Positions 1 through 6,816 of a stretch of DNA of 41,707 bases are shown here, in pieces. The position numbers and the translations under genes are program-made. Positions within the stretch are counted from its first letter, which is position 1; the number at the start of each line of letters is the position of its first letter. The stretch is from Candidatus Zixiibacteriota bacterium (GTDB taxonomy: Bacteria; Electryoneota; B3-LCP), in assembly GCA_003599535.1 (NCBI GenBank), contig QZKQ01000045.1, forward strand, positions 1-41,707, written 5' to 3'. Under the pieces are notes generated by a model. The model made no database searches. It was given only the letters and a program-made list of their open reading frames with translations, and had not been told where the DNA came from.

Positions 1-185
1 CTTTCAGGGTGATATTCTGACTCCCGGCTCCTGACTCCTATTCTTCTGTCTTCTGTCTCCTGTATTCTTCTTCTGTCTTCTGTATTCTGTATTCTATCTT
101 CTGTCTCCTGTATTCTTCTTCTGATTCTAAATTCTGGCTTCTGGATTCTTCAGACTGCCGACTACTGTCTACTGACGAATAAACC
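1..185. repeat. Degenerate pyrimidine-rich word-repeat tract upstream of nuoI
   Basis: The non-coding leader of the nuo genes is built from slightly varied copies of TTCTGTC, TTCTGTAT, TCCTGTAT and GACTCCTG-type words, ending in ACTACTGTCTACTGACG just before the nuoI start. There is no open frame of note and no clear promoter. A shorter relative, TTCTGAATTCTGACTTCTGTCTTC, lies near 4558, so this is a dispersed family and not a local slippage product. Confidence 0.75.
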
Positions 186-881
186 ATGAACCCTGTATCC
201 CGCTACTTCCGCGACATCTACCTGGGGGTGGTCACCACCCTGGTGGGGATGCGCGTCACGCTGAAGCATTTGTTCGTCCCGGCGGTGACGGTGCAGTACC
301 CGCACGCGCACCTGCGCCACTTCGAACGCGCCCGCGCCGCCCTGCTAGTGGACATGGACAAGTGCAACGGCTGCCAGCAGTGCGCCCGCGCCTGCCCGGT
401 GAACATCATCACCATCAAGACCGTCAAGGCCTTGCCCGAAGAGGACCTGGGCGAGACTCCCGACGGCAAGAAGCGCCGCCTGCACATTGTCCAGTTCGAC
501 GTGGACATGACCAAGTGCGTGTTCTGCGGCTTCTGCGTGGACGCCTGTCCCACGGAAGCCATCCACTGGGAATCGCCCCACGAGAAAATGGGCCTGTCCC
601 GCCAGGATCTGTTCCGTGCCTGGTCGCGCTACCCGGCGGAAGAGCGTCAGCGGTTAATCGAGCGCGACGCCGCCGCCAAGGCCGCCGCGGCCGCCGCGCC
701 CAAACCGGCCCCCGCCGCCGCTCCGGCTGAAGGCGCCGCGCCGAAACCGGCTCCCGCCCCGAAGCCCGCCCCGGCTCCCAAGGCGGAGTCCGCCCCGGCC
801 GCACCGGCGGACCCGCCCACGCCGCCCTCGGCCCCCGAAGCGCCCCAACCCGAGGCTGAACCCGGAAAGGAGAACGCCTGA
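186..881 (+). CDS. nuoI: NADH-quinone oxidoreductase subunit I (complex I 2x[4Fe-4S] protein) with long Ala/Pro tail
   Basis: This is the ferredoxin-like subunit of complex I that carries clusters N6a and N6b and passes electrons from the peripheral arm towards NuoB. Two CxxCxxCxxxCP motifs are seen, at Cys60/63/66/70 and Cys111/114/117/121, the standard NuoI pattern. The conserved core ends near residue 155. The last ~75 residues are almost only Ala, Pro, Lys and Glu, giving 231 residues where about 160-180 is usual. No good Shine-Dalgarno precedes the ATG, which follows a word-repeat tract. The stop codon shares one base with the nuoJ start (TGATG), so the two are probably translationally coupled. 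The upstream nuo genes must lie outside the window. Confidence 0.95.
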   Translation: MNPVSRYFRDIYLGVVTTLVGMRVTLKHLFVPAVTVQYPHAHLRHFERARAALLVDMDKCNGCQQCARACPVNIITIKTVKALPEEDLGETPDGKKRRLHIVQFDVDMTKCVFCGFCVDACPTEAIHWESPHEKMGLSRQDLFRAWSRYPAEERQRLIERDAAAKAAAAAAPKPAPAAAPAEGAAPKPAPAPKPAPAPKAESAPAAPADPPTPPSAPEAPQPEAEPGKENA

Positions 882-1399
882 TGGACCTCCTGCACCTGCT
901 GAACCAGGGCCTGTTCTGGTTCTTCGTGGTTATGACCGTCGTATCCGCCATCGTGGTGGTGTTTTCCCAGCGGGTGATCTACTCGGCCTTCGCCCTGCTC
1001 TTCACCTTCTTTGGGGTGGCCGCCCTGTACCTGTTCCTGGCCGCCGACTTCCTGGCCGCCAGCCAGGTGCTGATCTATGTGGGCGGCATCCTGACCCTGA
1101 TCATCTTCGGCGTGTTCCTGACCGCTAAAATCTACACCATGGATATCCCTCAGCAGACCCACCAGCGCTACCTGGCCCTGCTGCCGGTGGTGGCCATGCT
1201 GGGGCTGCTGACCTACGGGCTCTTCACCGCCGACTGGAAAACCGTGACTCCGGCAGCCGAACCCACCACCAAAGACCTGGGGCAGTTGCTGCTGACCACC
1301 TACCTGGTGCCCTTCGAAGTCGCCAGTGTGCTGCTGCTGGCCGCGCTGATCGGCGCCGTCCGGCTGGCCCGTCCCATGCAGGAGGAAGACCGTGATTGA
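881..1399 (+). CDS. nuoJ: NADH-quinone oxidoreductase subunit J
   Basis: This 172-residue hydrophobic protein is a membrane-arm subunit of complex I. Five membrane segments are apparent. The N-terminal stretch with 'SAFALLFTFFGVAALYLFL' and 'SQVLIYVGGILTLIIFGV' matches the conserved NuoJ region around TM3, whose pi-bulge helix links quinone chemistry to proton movement. AGGAG lies 8 bases before the ATG. The end overlaps nuoK by eight bases in another frame, so nuoI-J-K form a tight unit. Confidence 0.95.
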   Translation: MDLLHLLNQGLFWFFVVMTVVSAIVVVFSQRVIYSAFALLFTFFGVAALYLFLAADFLAASQVLIYVGGILTLIIFGVFLTAKIYTMDIPQQTHQRYLALLPVVAMLGLLTYGLFTADWKTVTPAAEPTTKDLGQLLLTTYLVPFEVASVLLLAALIGAVRLARPMQEEDRD

Positions 1400-1700
1400 C
1401 CAATTCCACGTACTGCTGGGGGTGAGCGCCATCCTGTTCATCCTCGGCCTGCTGGCGGTGATGACCCGCCGCAACGCCGTCTCCGTGCTCATGGGGGTGG
1501 AACTGATCCTGAATTCCGCCGCCCTGAACTTCGTGACCTTCAGCCGCCACACCGCCGGCAACCTGCTGGGGCAGGGCGCGGCCGTCTTCATCATCATCCT
1601 GGCCGCCGCCGAAGCCGCCGTGGCCCTGGCCATCTTCCTGAACATCTTCCGCACGTTCAGCTCGGCCAACGTGGACCAGGTGGACCAGCTTAGAGGATGA
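1392..1700 (+). CDS. nuoK: NADH-quinone oxidoreductase subunit K
   Basis: At 102 residues with three membrane segments this matches the usual NuoK length. It is the small antiporter-like (MrpC-type) subunit next to NuoJ and NuoN in the membrane arm. The intramembrane acidic residues typical of the family are seen in 'LMGVELILNSAALNFV' (Glu in TM2) and 'AAAEAAVALAIFL' (Glu in TM3). The start is GTG, preceded by GGAGGAAGACC, and overlaps the nuoJ stop. A cluster of palindromes begins at the stop codon and separates it from nuoL. Confidence 0.95.
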   Translation: MIDQFHVLLGVSAILFILGLLAVMTRRNAVSVLMGVELILNSAALNFVTFSRHTAGNLLGQGAAVFIIILAAAEAAVALAIFLNIFRTFSSANVDQVDQLRG

Positions 1701-1840
1701 CACCCGAATAAATTCGGGTGCTCTCTGGAGTAGTACAAAGTCTCTGAAGAGACTGGCCATTCAAGAACGGCAAACTTTTCGGTTAAGCAGTGGTTTCAAC
1801 CACTTGATGTTAGAGGAGAGCACCGGAATTTATTCCGGTG
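1701..1840. repeat. Composite hairpin element between nuoK and nuoL (REPIN-like)
   Basis: Two 20-base palindromes bound this element: CACCCGAAT-AA-ATTCGGGTG at 1701-1720 and CACCGGAAT-TT-ATTCCGGTG at 1821-1840. They lie in opposite sense with near-matching inner flanks (TTCGGGTGCTCTC at 1713-1725 against GAGAGCACCGGAA at 1816-1828, 12 of 13 complementary). Two further perfect hairpins lie inside: AGTCTCT/AGAGACT at 1739-1754 and AGTGGTT/AACCACT at 1789-1804. The whole could fold into one long branched stem. That layout resembles REP doublets, but no RAYT transposase is in the window. Confidence 0.6.
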
Positions 1841-1882
1841 CCAAGTGGCGTGGACCGGATCAAGGGATGGTCGCCGCCACGA

Positions 1883-2038
1883 CACCCGAATTCATTCGAG
1901 GGTGGCAGTAGCCCGGGAATTCATTCCCGGGCGGGTACAGGCAACCAAGCCCTCACACATGGGGCTCTCAAAATAATCTTCCTTGAACGTCCAGTTGGAC
2001 TGAAGCAGAGTAGCCCGGGAATTCATTCCCGGGCGGGG
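1883..2038. repeat. Repeated CCCGGGAATTCATTCCCGGG palindromes upstream of nuoL
   Basis: Identical 22-base palindromes GCCCGGGAAT-TC-ATTCCCGGGC occur at 1911-1932 and 2013-2034, inside a 29-base exact direct repeat (1907-1935 and 2009-2037). A decayed relative (CACCCGAATTCATTCGAGGGTG) lies at 1883-1904. Between the copies are smaller hairpins, AGCCC...GGGCT and GTCCA-GT-TGGAC. The second copy ends 18 bases before the nuoL start codon. Confidence 0.7.
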
Positions 2039-2052
2039 AAGGGATTACCCAA

Positions 2053-4209
2053 ATGATTCCGTTAGCCATCATCGTGCTGCTGGCGCCGCTGGCGGCCTTC
2101 ACCGTCGTCATCTTTCTGGGCAAACGCCTGCCTCGCGGCGGCGACTGGGTCAGCCTGACCGCCATCTTCGGAGGCTTGGCCATCTCGCTGGGACTGCTGC
2201 TGCGCATGATCTTCTCCGGGGATCCCAACTTCGGCGCGGCCTGGCAGTTCGACTGGCTGACCTACGGCGACACCGTTTTCCGCATCGGCATCAACCTGGA
2301 TGCCATGGCCATCATCATGCTGGTGGTGGTGACCCTGGTCAGCGCTCTGGTGCACCTGTTCAGCGTCAGCTACATGAAGGGCGACGTGCGCTACTCGCGG
2401 TTCTTCTCCTACCTCTCCTTCTTCAGCTTCAGCATGCTGGGGCTGGTGCTGGCCGACAACCTCTTCATCATCTTCTGCTTCTGGGAACTGGTGGGGTTGT
2501 CGTCCTACCTGCTGATCGGCTTCTGGTACGAAAAGAAGAGCGCCTCCGACGCCGCGGTGAAGGCCTTCGTCACCAACCGCATCGGTGACTTTGGCATGGT
2601 CATCGGCCTGGCCCTGGTGCTGGGCGCGGTGGGCACCCTGAACCTGAAGGAGGTCATCGGCGCGGTGGAAGTCGGGCGCCTGTCCGGAGGCATGCTGACC
2701 GCCGCCGGGCTGCTGCTGTTCTGCGGGGCCATCGGCAAGTCGGCGCAGTTCCCCCTGCACGTGTGGCTCCCGGACGCCATGGAAGGCCCCACCCCCGTCT
2801 CCGCCTTGATCCATGCCGCCACCATGGTCGCCGCCGGCGTCTACCTGACCGCCCGCATCTTCCCCATCCTGACGCCCGAAGCCGGGCAGGTGATCGCCTA
2901 CGTGGGCGGCTTCACCGCCTTCATGGCCGCCACCATCGCCGTGGCCCAGAACGACATCAAGCGGGTGCTGGCCTATTCGACGGTCTCACAGTTGGGCTAC
3001 ATGATCATGGCCCTCGGCGCGGGCGCTTACACCGCCGGATTCTTCCACCTGGTGACGCACGCCATGTTCAAGGCGGCGCTGTTCCTGGGGTCAGGATCGG
3101 TCATCCACGCCATGCACCATTCCCTGCACAAGGTCCATTCCCACGCCGATCCGCAGGACATGCGCAACATGGGCGGGCTGCGCAAGCATCTGCCCACCAC
3201 CTACAAGACCTTCCTGCTGGCCACCATCGCCCTGGCCGGCGTGCCGCTGACTTCCGGCTTCCTGTCCAAGGACGCCATCCTGGGCGGGACCCTGGCCTAC
3301 GCCCGGCTGCATCCCGGCAACTGGCCGCTGGTGTTCTTCGGCTTCGGCGCGGCCGCGCTGACCGCTTTCTACATGTTCCGCCTGATCTTTCTGACCTTCT
3401 TCGGTGAATTCCGCGGCGGCAAGCAGGCCGAATCGCATCTGCACGAATCGCCCCGCAACATGACCATCCCGCTGGTGGTGCTGTCCGGCTTGACCTTCTT
3501 CCTGTTCTACACCCTGCCGGCCTTCAACCCGACCTCGCCCGAAGGCGGCTGGTTCGCCCGGGCGATCCAGGAGCCGGTCAAGGCGTACGAGGCGGTGCAC
3601 ATCCCGGCGCACGAAACCTCGGCTCCGGAATTGGGCATGGTGGAAGAGCACGGCCTGACTCCCGCCCCCGGCACCATCGCGCACGAAACGGAGGCCCACG
3701 GTTCTTCGGCGGCGGTGCACGACGCTCACGCCGAACACGAAGCCCACGTGGAGCATTCCTCGCACCTGATCGCCATGGCCCTGTCCATCTTCGTGGCGGG
3801 CCTGGGCATCTGGATCGCCTGGCTGACCTACTTCAAGTGGGTCATCAACCCGGCGACCTGGCAGCAGCGGCTGGGAGTCATCTACCGGGGGATGTTCAAC
3901 AAGTGGTGGTTCGACGAAATCTATCACGCCACGGTCATCAAAGGCAGCCACGTGCTGGGCGCCATGATGGTTTGGTTCGATCTGAAAGTCATTGACGGCA
4001 TCGTGGACGGGTCGGCGTGGTGCATGCGGCAGTGGGCATTCATCTCCGGCTGGTTCGACAACACCTTCGTGGACGGCGCAGTCAACGGCACCGCCGGGAT
4101 GGTGAGCATCTGGGGCCGCCTGGCGCGGTTGTTCCAGACCGGCCAGGTGCAGCGCTACATGCTGGTGTCGGTGCTGGTGCTGGCGATATTGCTGCTGCTG
4201 AAGATGTAA
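2053..4209 (+). CDS. nuoL: NADH-quinone oxidoreductase subunit L (proton-pumping, antiporter-like)
   Basis: At 718 residues this is the distal antiporter-like subunit of the complex I membrane arm. Family landmarks are visible: 'FWELVGLSSYLLIGFWY' with the conserved Glu, 'GKSAQFPLHVWLPDAMEGP' with the TM7 Lys and broken-helix region, 'HAATMVAAGVYL', and 'AYSTVSQLGYM'. A His/Glu/Ala-rich insert at about residues 515-572 precedes the helix that leads to the long lateral helix and the final membrane segment ('LVLAILLLLKM'). GGGGAAGGGA lies about 12 bases before the ATG and directly follows a palindromic repeat. The gene is about 350 bases from nuoK, an unusual gap for this operon. Confidence 0.95.
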   Translation: MIPLAIIVLLAPLAAFTVVIFLGKRLPRGGDWVSLTAIFGGLAISLGLLLRMIFSGDPNFGAAWQFDWLTYGDTVFRIGINLDAMAIIMLVVVTLVSALVHLFSVSYMKGDVRYSRFFSYLSFFSFSMLGLVLADNLFIIFCFWELVGLSSYLLIGFWYEKKSASDAAVKAFVTNRIGDFGMVIGLALVLGAVGTLNLKEVIGAVEVGRLSGGMLTAAGLLLFCGAIGKSAQFPLHVWLPDAMEGPTPVSALIHAATMVAAGVYLTARIFPILTPEAGQVIAYVGGFTAFMAATIAVAQNDIKRVLAYSTVSQLGYMIMALGAGAYTAGFFHLVTHAMFKAALFLGSGSVIHAMHHSLHKVHSHADPQDMRNMGGLRKHLPTTYKTFLLATIALAGVPLTSGFLSKDAILGGTLAYARLHPGNWPLVFFGFGAAALTAFYMFRLIFLTFFGEFRGGKQAESHLHESPRNMTIPLVVLSGLTFFLFYTLPAFNPTSPEGGWFARAIQEPVKAYEAVHIPAHETSAPELGMVEEHGLTPAPGTIAHETEAHGSSAAVHDAHAEHEAHVEHSSHLIAMALSIFVAGLGIWIAWLTYFKWVINPATWQQRLGVIYRGMFNKWWFDEIYHATVIKGSHVLGAMMVWFDLKVIDGIVDGSAWCMRQWAFISGWFDNTFVDGAVNGTAGMVSIWGRLARLFQTGQVQRYMLVSVLVLAILLLLKM

Positions 4210-4658
4210 AAATTCACCGCAAAGACGCAGAGAGCGCAAAGAAGGGGTATGGGGTATAGGGTCTGGGGTATGGGAAACAGTGTCATTGCGAGCCCCGCCG
4301 GAGACCGAGCCTGAAAGCGACTGTGACCGGCAGATTGACCTCATCCACTGGAATAGACCACTGAGGAGCGGGCCGAAGCAATCTCCATCGTCAGAATCGC
4401 AGATTTCCGCAGATTTAGCTGATTTCGCAGATTTTGTAACTGTCTGAACCGCGGATTGCGCGGATTACACGGAAGCCCATCCATGCCACGCAGTGGTCCC
4501 TGCGGGAAAGCCCGTGCCGGAATGACCGGCCACGACGAAGCGTGACCCTCCGGAACTTCTGAATTCTGACTTCTGTCTTCTTTATTTATCCTTTAGCCTT
4601 TATACTTTAGACTTTCTGTACCATCGACCAATCCTAACCCTAAACACCGATAGAGACT
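4210..4658. repeat. nuoL-nuoM spacer filled with several dispersed repeat families
   Basis: This 449-base gap has no gene. In order it holds: an 'ATTCACCGCAAAGACGCAGAG' run (4212-4241); a 'GCAGATTTCCGCAGATTT' run continuing as 'GCGGATTGCGCGGATTACACGG' (4399-4472); the double hairpin CCACGCAGTGG-TCCCTGCGGGA (4486-4507); and a word-repeat tract of TTCTGACTTCTG and CCTTTAGCCTTTATACTTTAGAC type (4558-4620). Relatives of each occur elsewhere in the window. No promoter or terminator stands out, so nuoM may still be read from upstream. Confidence 0.7.
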
Positions 4659-6227
4659 ATGGGTCCCTTAACACTGATCACCTTCCTCCCCGCGCTGGGA
4701 GCCGCGGCCATCGGGCTGCTGCCGGCGGACAACCACAAGGCCATCCGCTGGACTGCGGCCGCCTTCACCCTGGCCGTGCTGCTGATCTCGGTGATGCTCA
4801 TCCCCCAGTTCAGCCAGACGCACACGGGGATCAACGACGTGGACGGCTTCCAGTTCGTGGAAAAGGCGGACTGGATCCCGGCCTTCAACATCAGCTACTT
4901 CGTGGGCGTGGACGGCCTCTCCTTCCCCATGCTCCTGCTGACGGCGCTGCTGTGCTTCATCTGCATCTTCGTCTCCTGGGGCATCAAGAAGGGGGTCAAA
5001 GGCTACTTCGCCCTGTTCCTGCTGCTGGAAACCGGCATGATGGGAGCTTTCGTCTCCCTGGACTTCTTCCTCTTCTACGTCTTCTGGGAGATCATGCTCC
5101 TGCCCATGTACTTCCTGATCGGGATCTGGGGCGGGCCGCGCCGGGTGTACGCCGCCATCAAGTTCTTCATCTACACGTTGGTGGGGTCGGTGCTGATGCT
5201 GCTGGTCATGCTGGCCTTCTACTTCAACGTGAAGGATCCGGTCACCGGCGCCAACACCTTCAACATGCTGGCGATGATGGACCAGGCCAACCATTCCCCC
5301 TGGCTGAATCTGTTCAACGTGCGCGTTCTGCTGTTCTTCGGGCTGTATATCGGATTCGCCATCAAGGTGCCGGTGTTCCCCTTCCACACCTGGCTGCCGG
5401 ACGCTCACGTGGAGGCCCCCACCGCCATCAGCGTGATCCTGGCCGGGGTGCTGCTGAAGATGGGGACCTACGGCCTGCTGCGGATCTCCTTCCCCATCCT
5501 GCCGGACGCCACCCACACCTTCGCCTGGTTCCTGGCGCTGATGGGGGCCGTCAACATCATCTACGGGGCGCTGTGCGCCATGGCCCAGAAGGATTTGAAG
5601 AAGCTGGTGGCCTACAGCTCCATCAGCCACATGGGCTACGTGATGCTGGGCATGGCTTCGCTGACCGCGGCGGGGATCAACGGCGCGGTCTTCCAGATGT
5701 TCAACCACGGCACCGTGACGGCCATGCTCTTCATCCTGGTGGGCGTCATCTATGATCGCGCCCACCACCGCGAAATCAACCGCTTCGGCGGGCTGGCCAA
5801 CATCATGCCCAAGTACATGGGCATTTCCGCGGTGGCCTTCTTCGCCGCGCTGGGGCTGCCCGGCATGAGCGCCTTCATCTCCGAAGCCATGGTCTTCCTG
5901 GGCGCCTTCCCGGTGTTCCAGGTTTACACCATCATCGGCATCTCGGGGATCATCATCACCGCGGGCTATGTGCTGTGGACAGTGCAGCGGATGTTCTTCG
6001 GCGAAGGCTTGAAGGACGAGAAGTACAAGGGCATGAGCATGGAACAGATCCGCGTCCACCTGCCGGAAATCAACGGCCGCGAGCTGTTCACGCTGATCCC
6101 GCTGGCCGCCATCGTCATTTACCTGGGCATCTGGCCGCACCCGGTGCTGGGGATGATGAACGCCTCCCTGGTGCACCTGGTCGAACTGGTCAAGGCCGCG
6201 CCGGTGGTGACGGCGGGGCTGTTCTGA
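4659..6227 (+). CDS. nuoM: NADH-quinone oxidoreductase subunit M (proton-pumping, antiporter-like)
   Basis: This 522-residue polytopic protein is the second antiporter-like subunit of complex I. The conserved Glu of TM5 is in 'FWEIMLLPMYFLIGIWGG'. The conserved Lys and broken TM7 are in 'IKVPVFPFHTWLPDAHVEAP', followed by 'LLKMGTYGLLR' and 'AYSSISHMGYV'. The length is normal for NuoM. GAGAC precedes the ATG. A strong terminator follows directly after the stop, so the transcription unit ends here and nuoN, which usually comes next, is absent from this site. Confidence 0.95.
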   Translation: MGPLTLITFLPALGAAAIGLLPADNHKAIRWTAAAFTLAVLLISVMLIPQFSQTHTGINDVDGFQFVEKADWIPAFNISYFVGVDGLSFPMLLLTALLCFICIFVSWGIKKGVKGYFALFLLLETGMMGAFVSLDFFLFYVFWEIMLLPMYFLIGIWGGPRRVYAAIKFFIYTLVGSVLMLLVMLAFYFNVKDPVTGANTFNMLAMMDQANHSPWLNLFNVRVLLFFGLYIGFAIKVPVFPFHTWLPDAHVEAPTAISVILAGVLLKMGTYGLLRISFPILPDATHTFAWFLALMGAVNIIYGALCAMAQKDLKKLVAYSSISHMGYVMLGMASLTAAGINGAVFQMFNHGTVTAMLFILVGVIYDRAHHREINRFGGLANIMPKYMGISAVAFFAALGLPGMSAFISEAMVFLGAFPVFQVYTIIGISGIIITAGYVLWTVQRMFFGEGLKDEKYKGMSMEQIRVHLPEINGRELFTLIPLAAIVIYLGIWPHPVLGMMNASLVHLVELVKAAPVVTAGLF

Positions 6228-6228
6228 A

Positions 6229-6260
6229 ATGAAAAAGGGGCTGGCAAGCCCCTTTTTCAT
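6229..6260. terminator. Intrinsic terminator after nuoM
   Basis: A perfect 14-bp stem (ATGAAAAAGGGGCT / AGCCCCTTTTTCAT) closes on a GGCA loop, beginning two bases after the nuoM stop. The A-run on one arm and T-run on the other make it potentially bidirectional. Confidence 0.9.
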
Positions 6261-6421
6261 GTATACAAGTATACAAATGGATGGGGACAGTCCGGACCAT
6301 GTGTCTTCGCATGAAGGCTTGACTCCGTCCACGGCGAAAAACCTCTTTCTTCCCTGATAACCCCACGGTGATCCGCCGTCGCACCGAAAGCGGCGTAATG
6401 GACGCTTCCTCGCCTCCCGCG

Positions 6422-6451
6422 CCCGGCTTGCCACTGCAAGCCGGGTTTTTA
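6422..6451 (+). terminator. Second, orphan intrinsic terminator
   Basis: CCCGGCTTGC (6422-6431), loop CACT, GCAAGCCGGG (6436-6445), then TTTTTA. This is a textbook plus-strand terminator 160 bases after the nuoM terminator with no convincing gene between them. It could end a short RNA starting after 6260 or catch read-through. Confidence 0.8.
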
Positions 6452-6668
6452 TCTCCCGCTCCACCCCGCTCTTCCAGCGCCACCACCGGCGTATCCGTTC
6501 TGTCCCAATGCCCGGCTCCCAGGGCGGCACGATGGATTCACCCGAATTCTTCCATGCCGGCAGGTTTCGAGCAAAGTAGCGCCGCCTCAAGCGCATGCCT
6601 GGGTGGTTTCGTTGATGCAGCCCCCCGCTGCAGGAAGAATAGCAATAAAGGAATAATTTCGCAAAAAA

Positions 6669-6697
6669 TTGCGCTTGATTTTGGACCGGGATATGAT
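6669..6697 (+). promoter_or_regulatory. Candidate sigma70-type promoter for the 6817 gene
   Basis: TTGCGC (6669-6674), 17-base spacer, TATGAT (6692-6697). The -10 box is strong and the -35 weak. It lies about 115 bases before the start codon at 6817 in an AT-rich patch. Confidence 0.5.
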
Positions 6698-6707
6698 TAA
6701 TCTGTTG

Positions 6708-6731
6708 GTCACAATCGTGACATGGTACCAT
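6708..6731. promoter_or_regulatory. Adjacent inverted repeats just downstream of the promoter
   Basis: GTCAC-AATC-GTGAC (6708-6721) is followed at once by the perfect 10-base palindrome ATGGTACCAT (6722-6731). Their position around the likely start of transcription suits an operator. No regulator can be named. Confidence 0.35.
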
Positions 6732-6816
6732 TCCCTACTAGAGGTTCCATTCCGGGCCTCCGATGGCTGCATTAGGCGAATGATCCGAAAGAATTCTTGC
6801 CCGGAGAGCCTGCCGT

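Larger units (their letters stand above)
6452..6816. other. Intergenic region before the glycosyltransferase gene
   Basis: No convincing gene is seen in either strand here. The second half (from about 6640) is AT-rich and holds the promoter and small inverted repeats listed separately. The first half shows no repeat family seen elsewhere in the window. Confidence 0.6.

Noticed and set aside
1838-2056. 72-residue frame across the palindromes before nuoL
   Set aside because: Repeats of 'SPGIHSRAG' are just the translated palindrome.
4668-6731. 687-residue open frame opposite nuoM
   Set aside because: Antisense shadow of nuoM with low-complexity composition.
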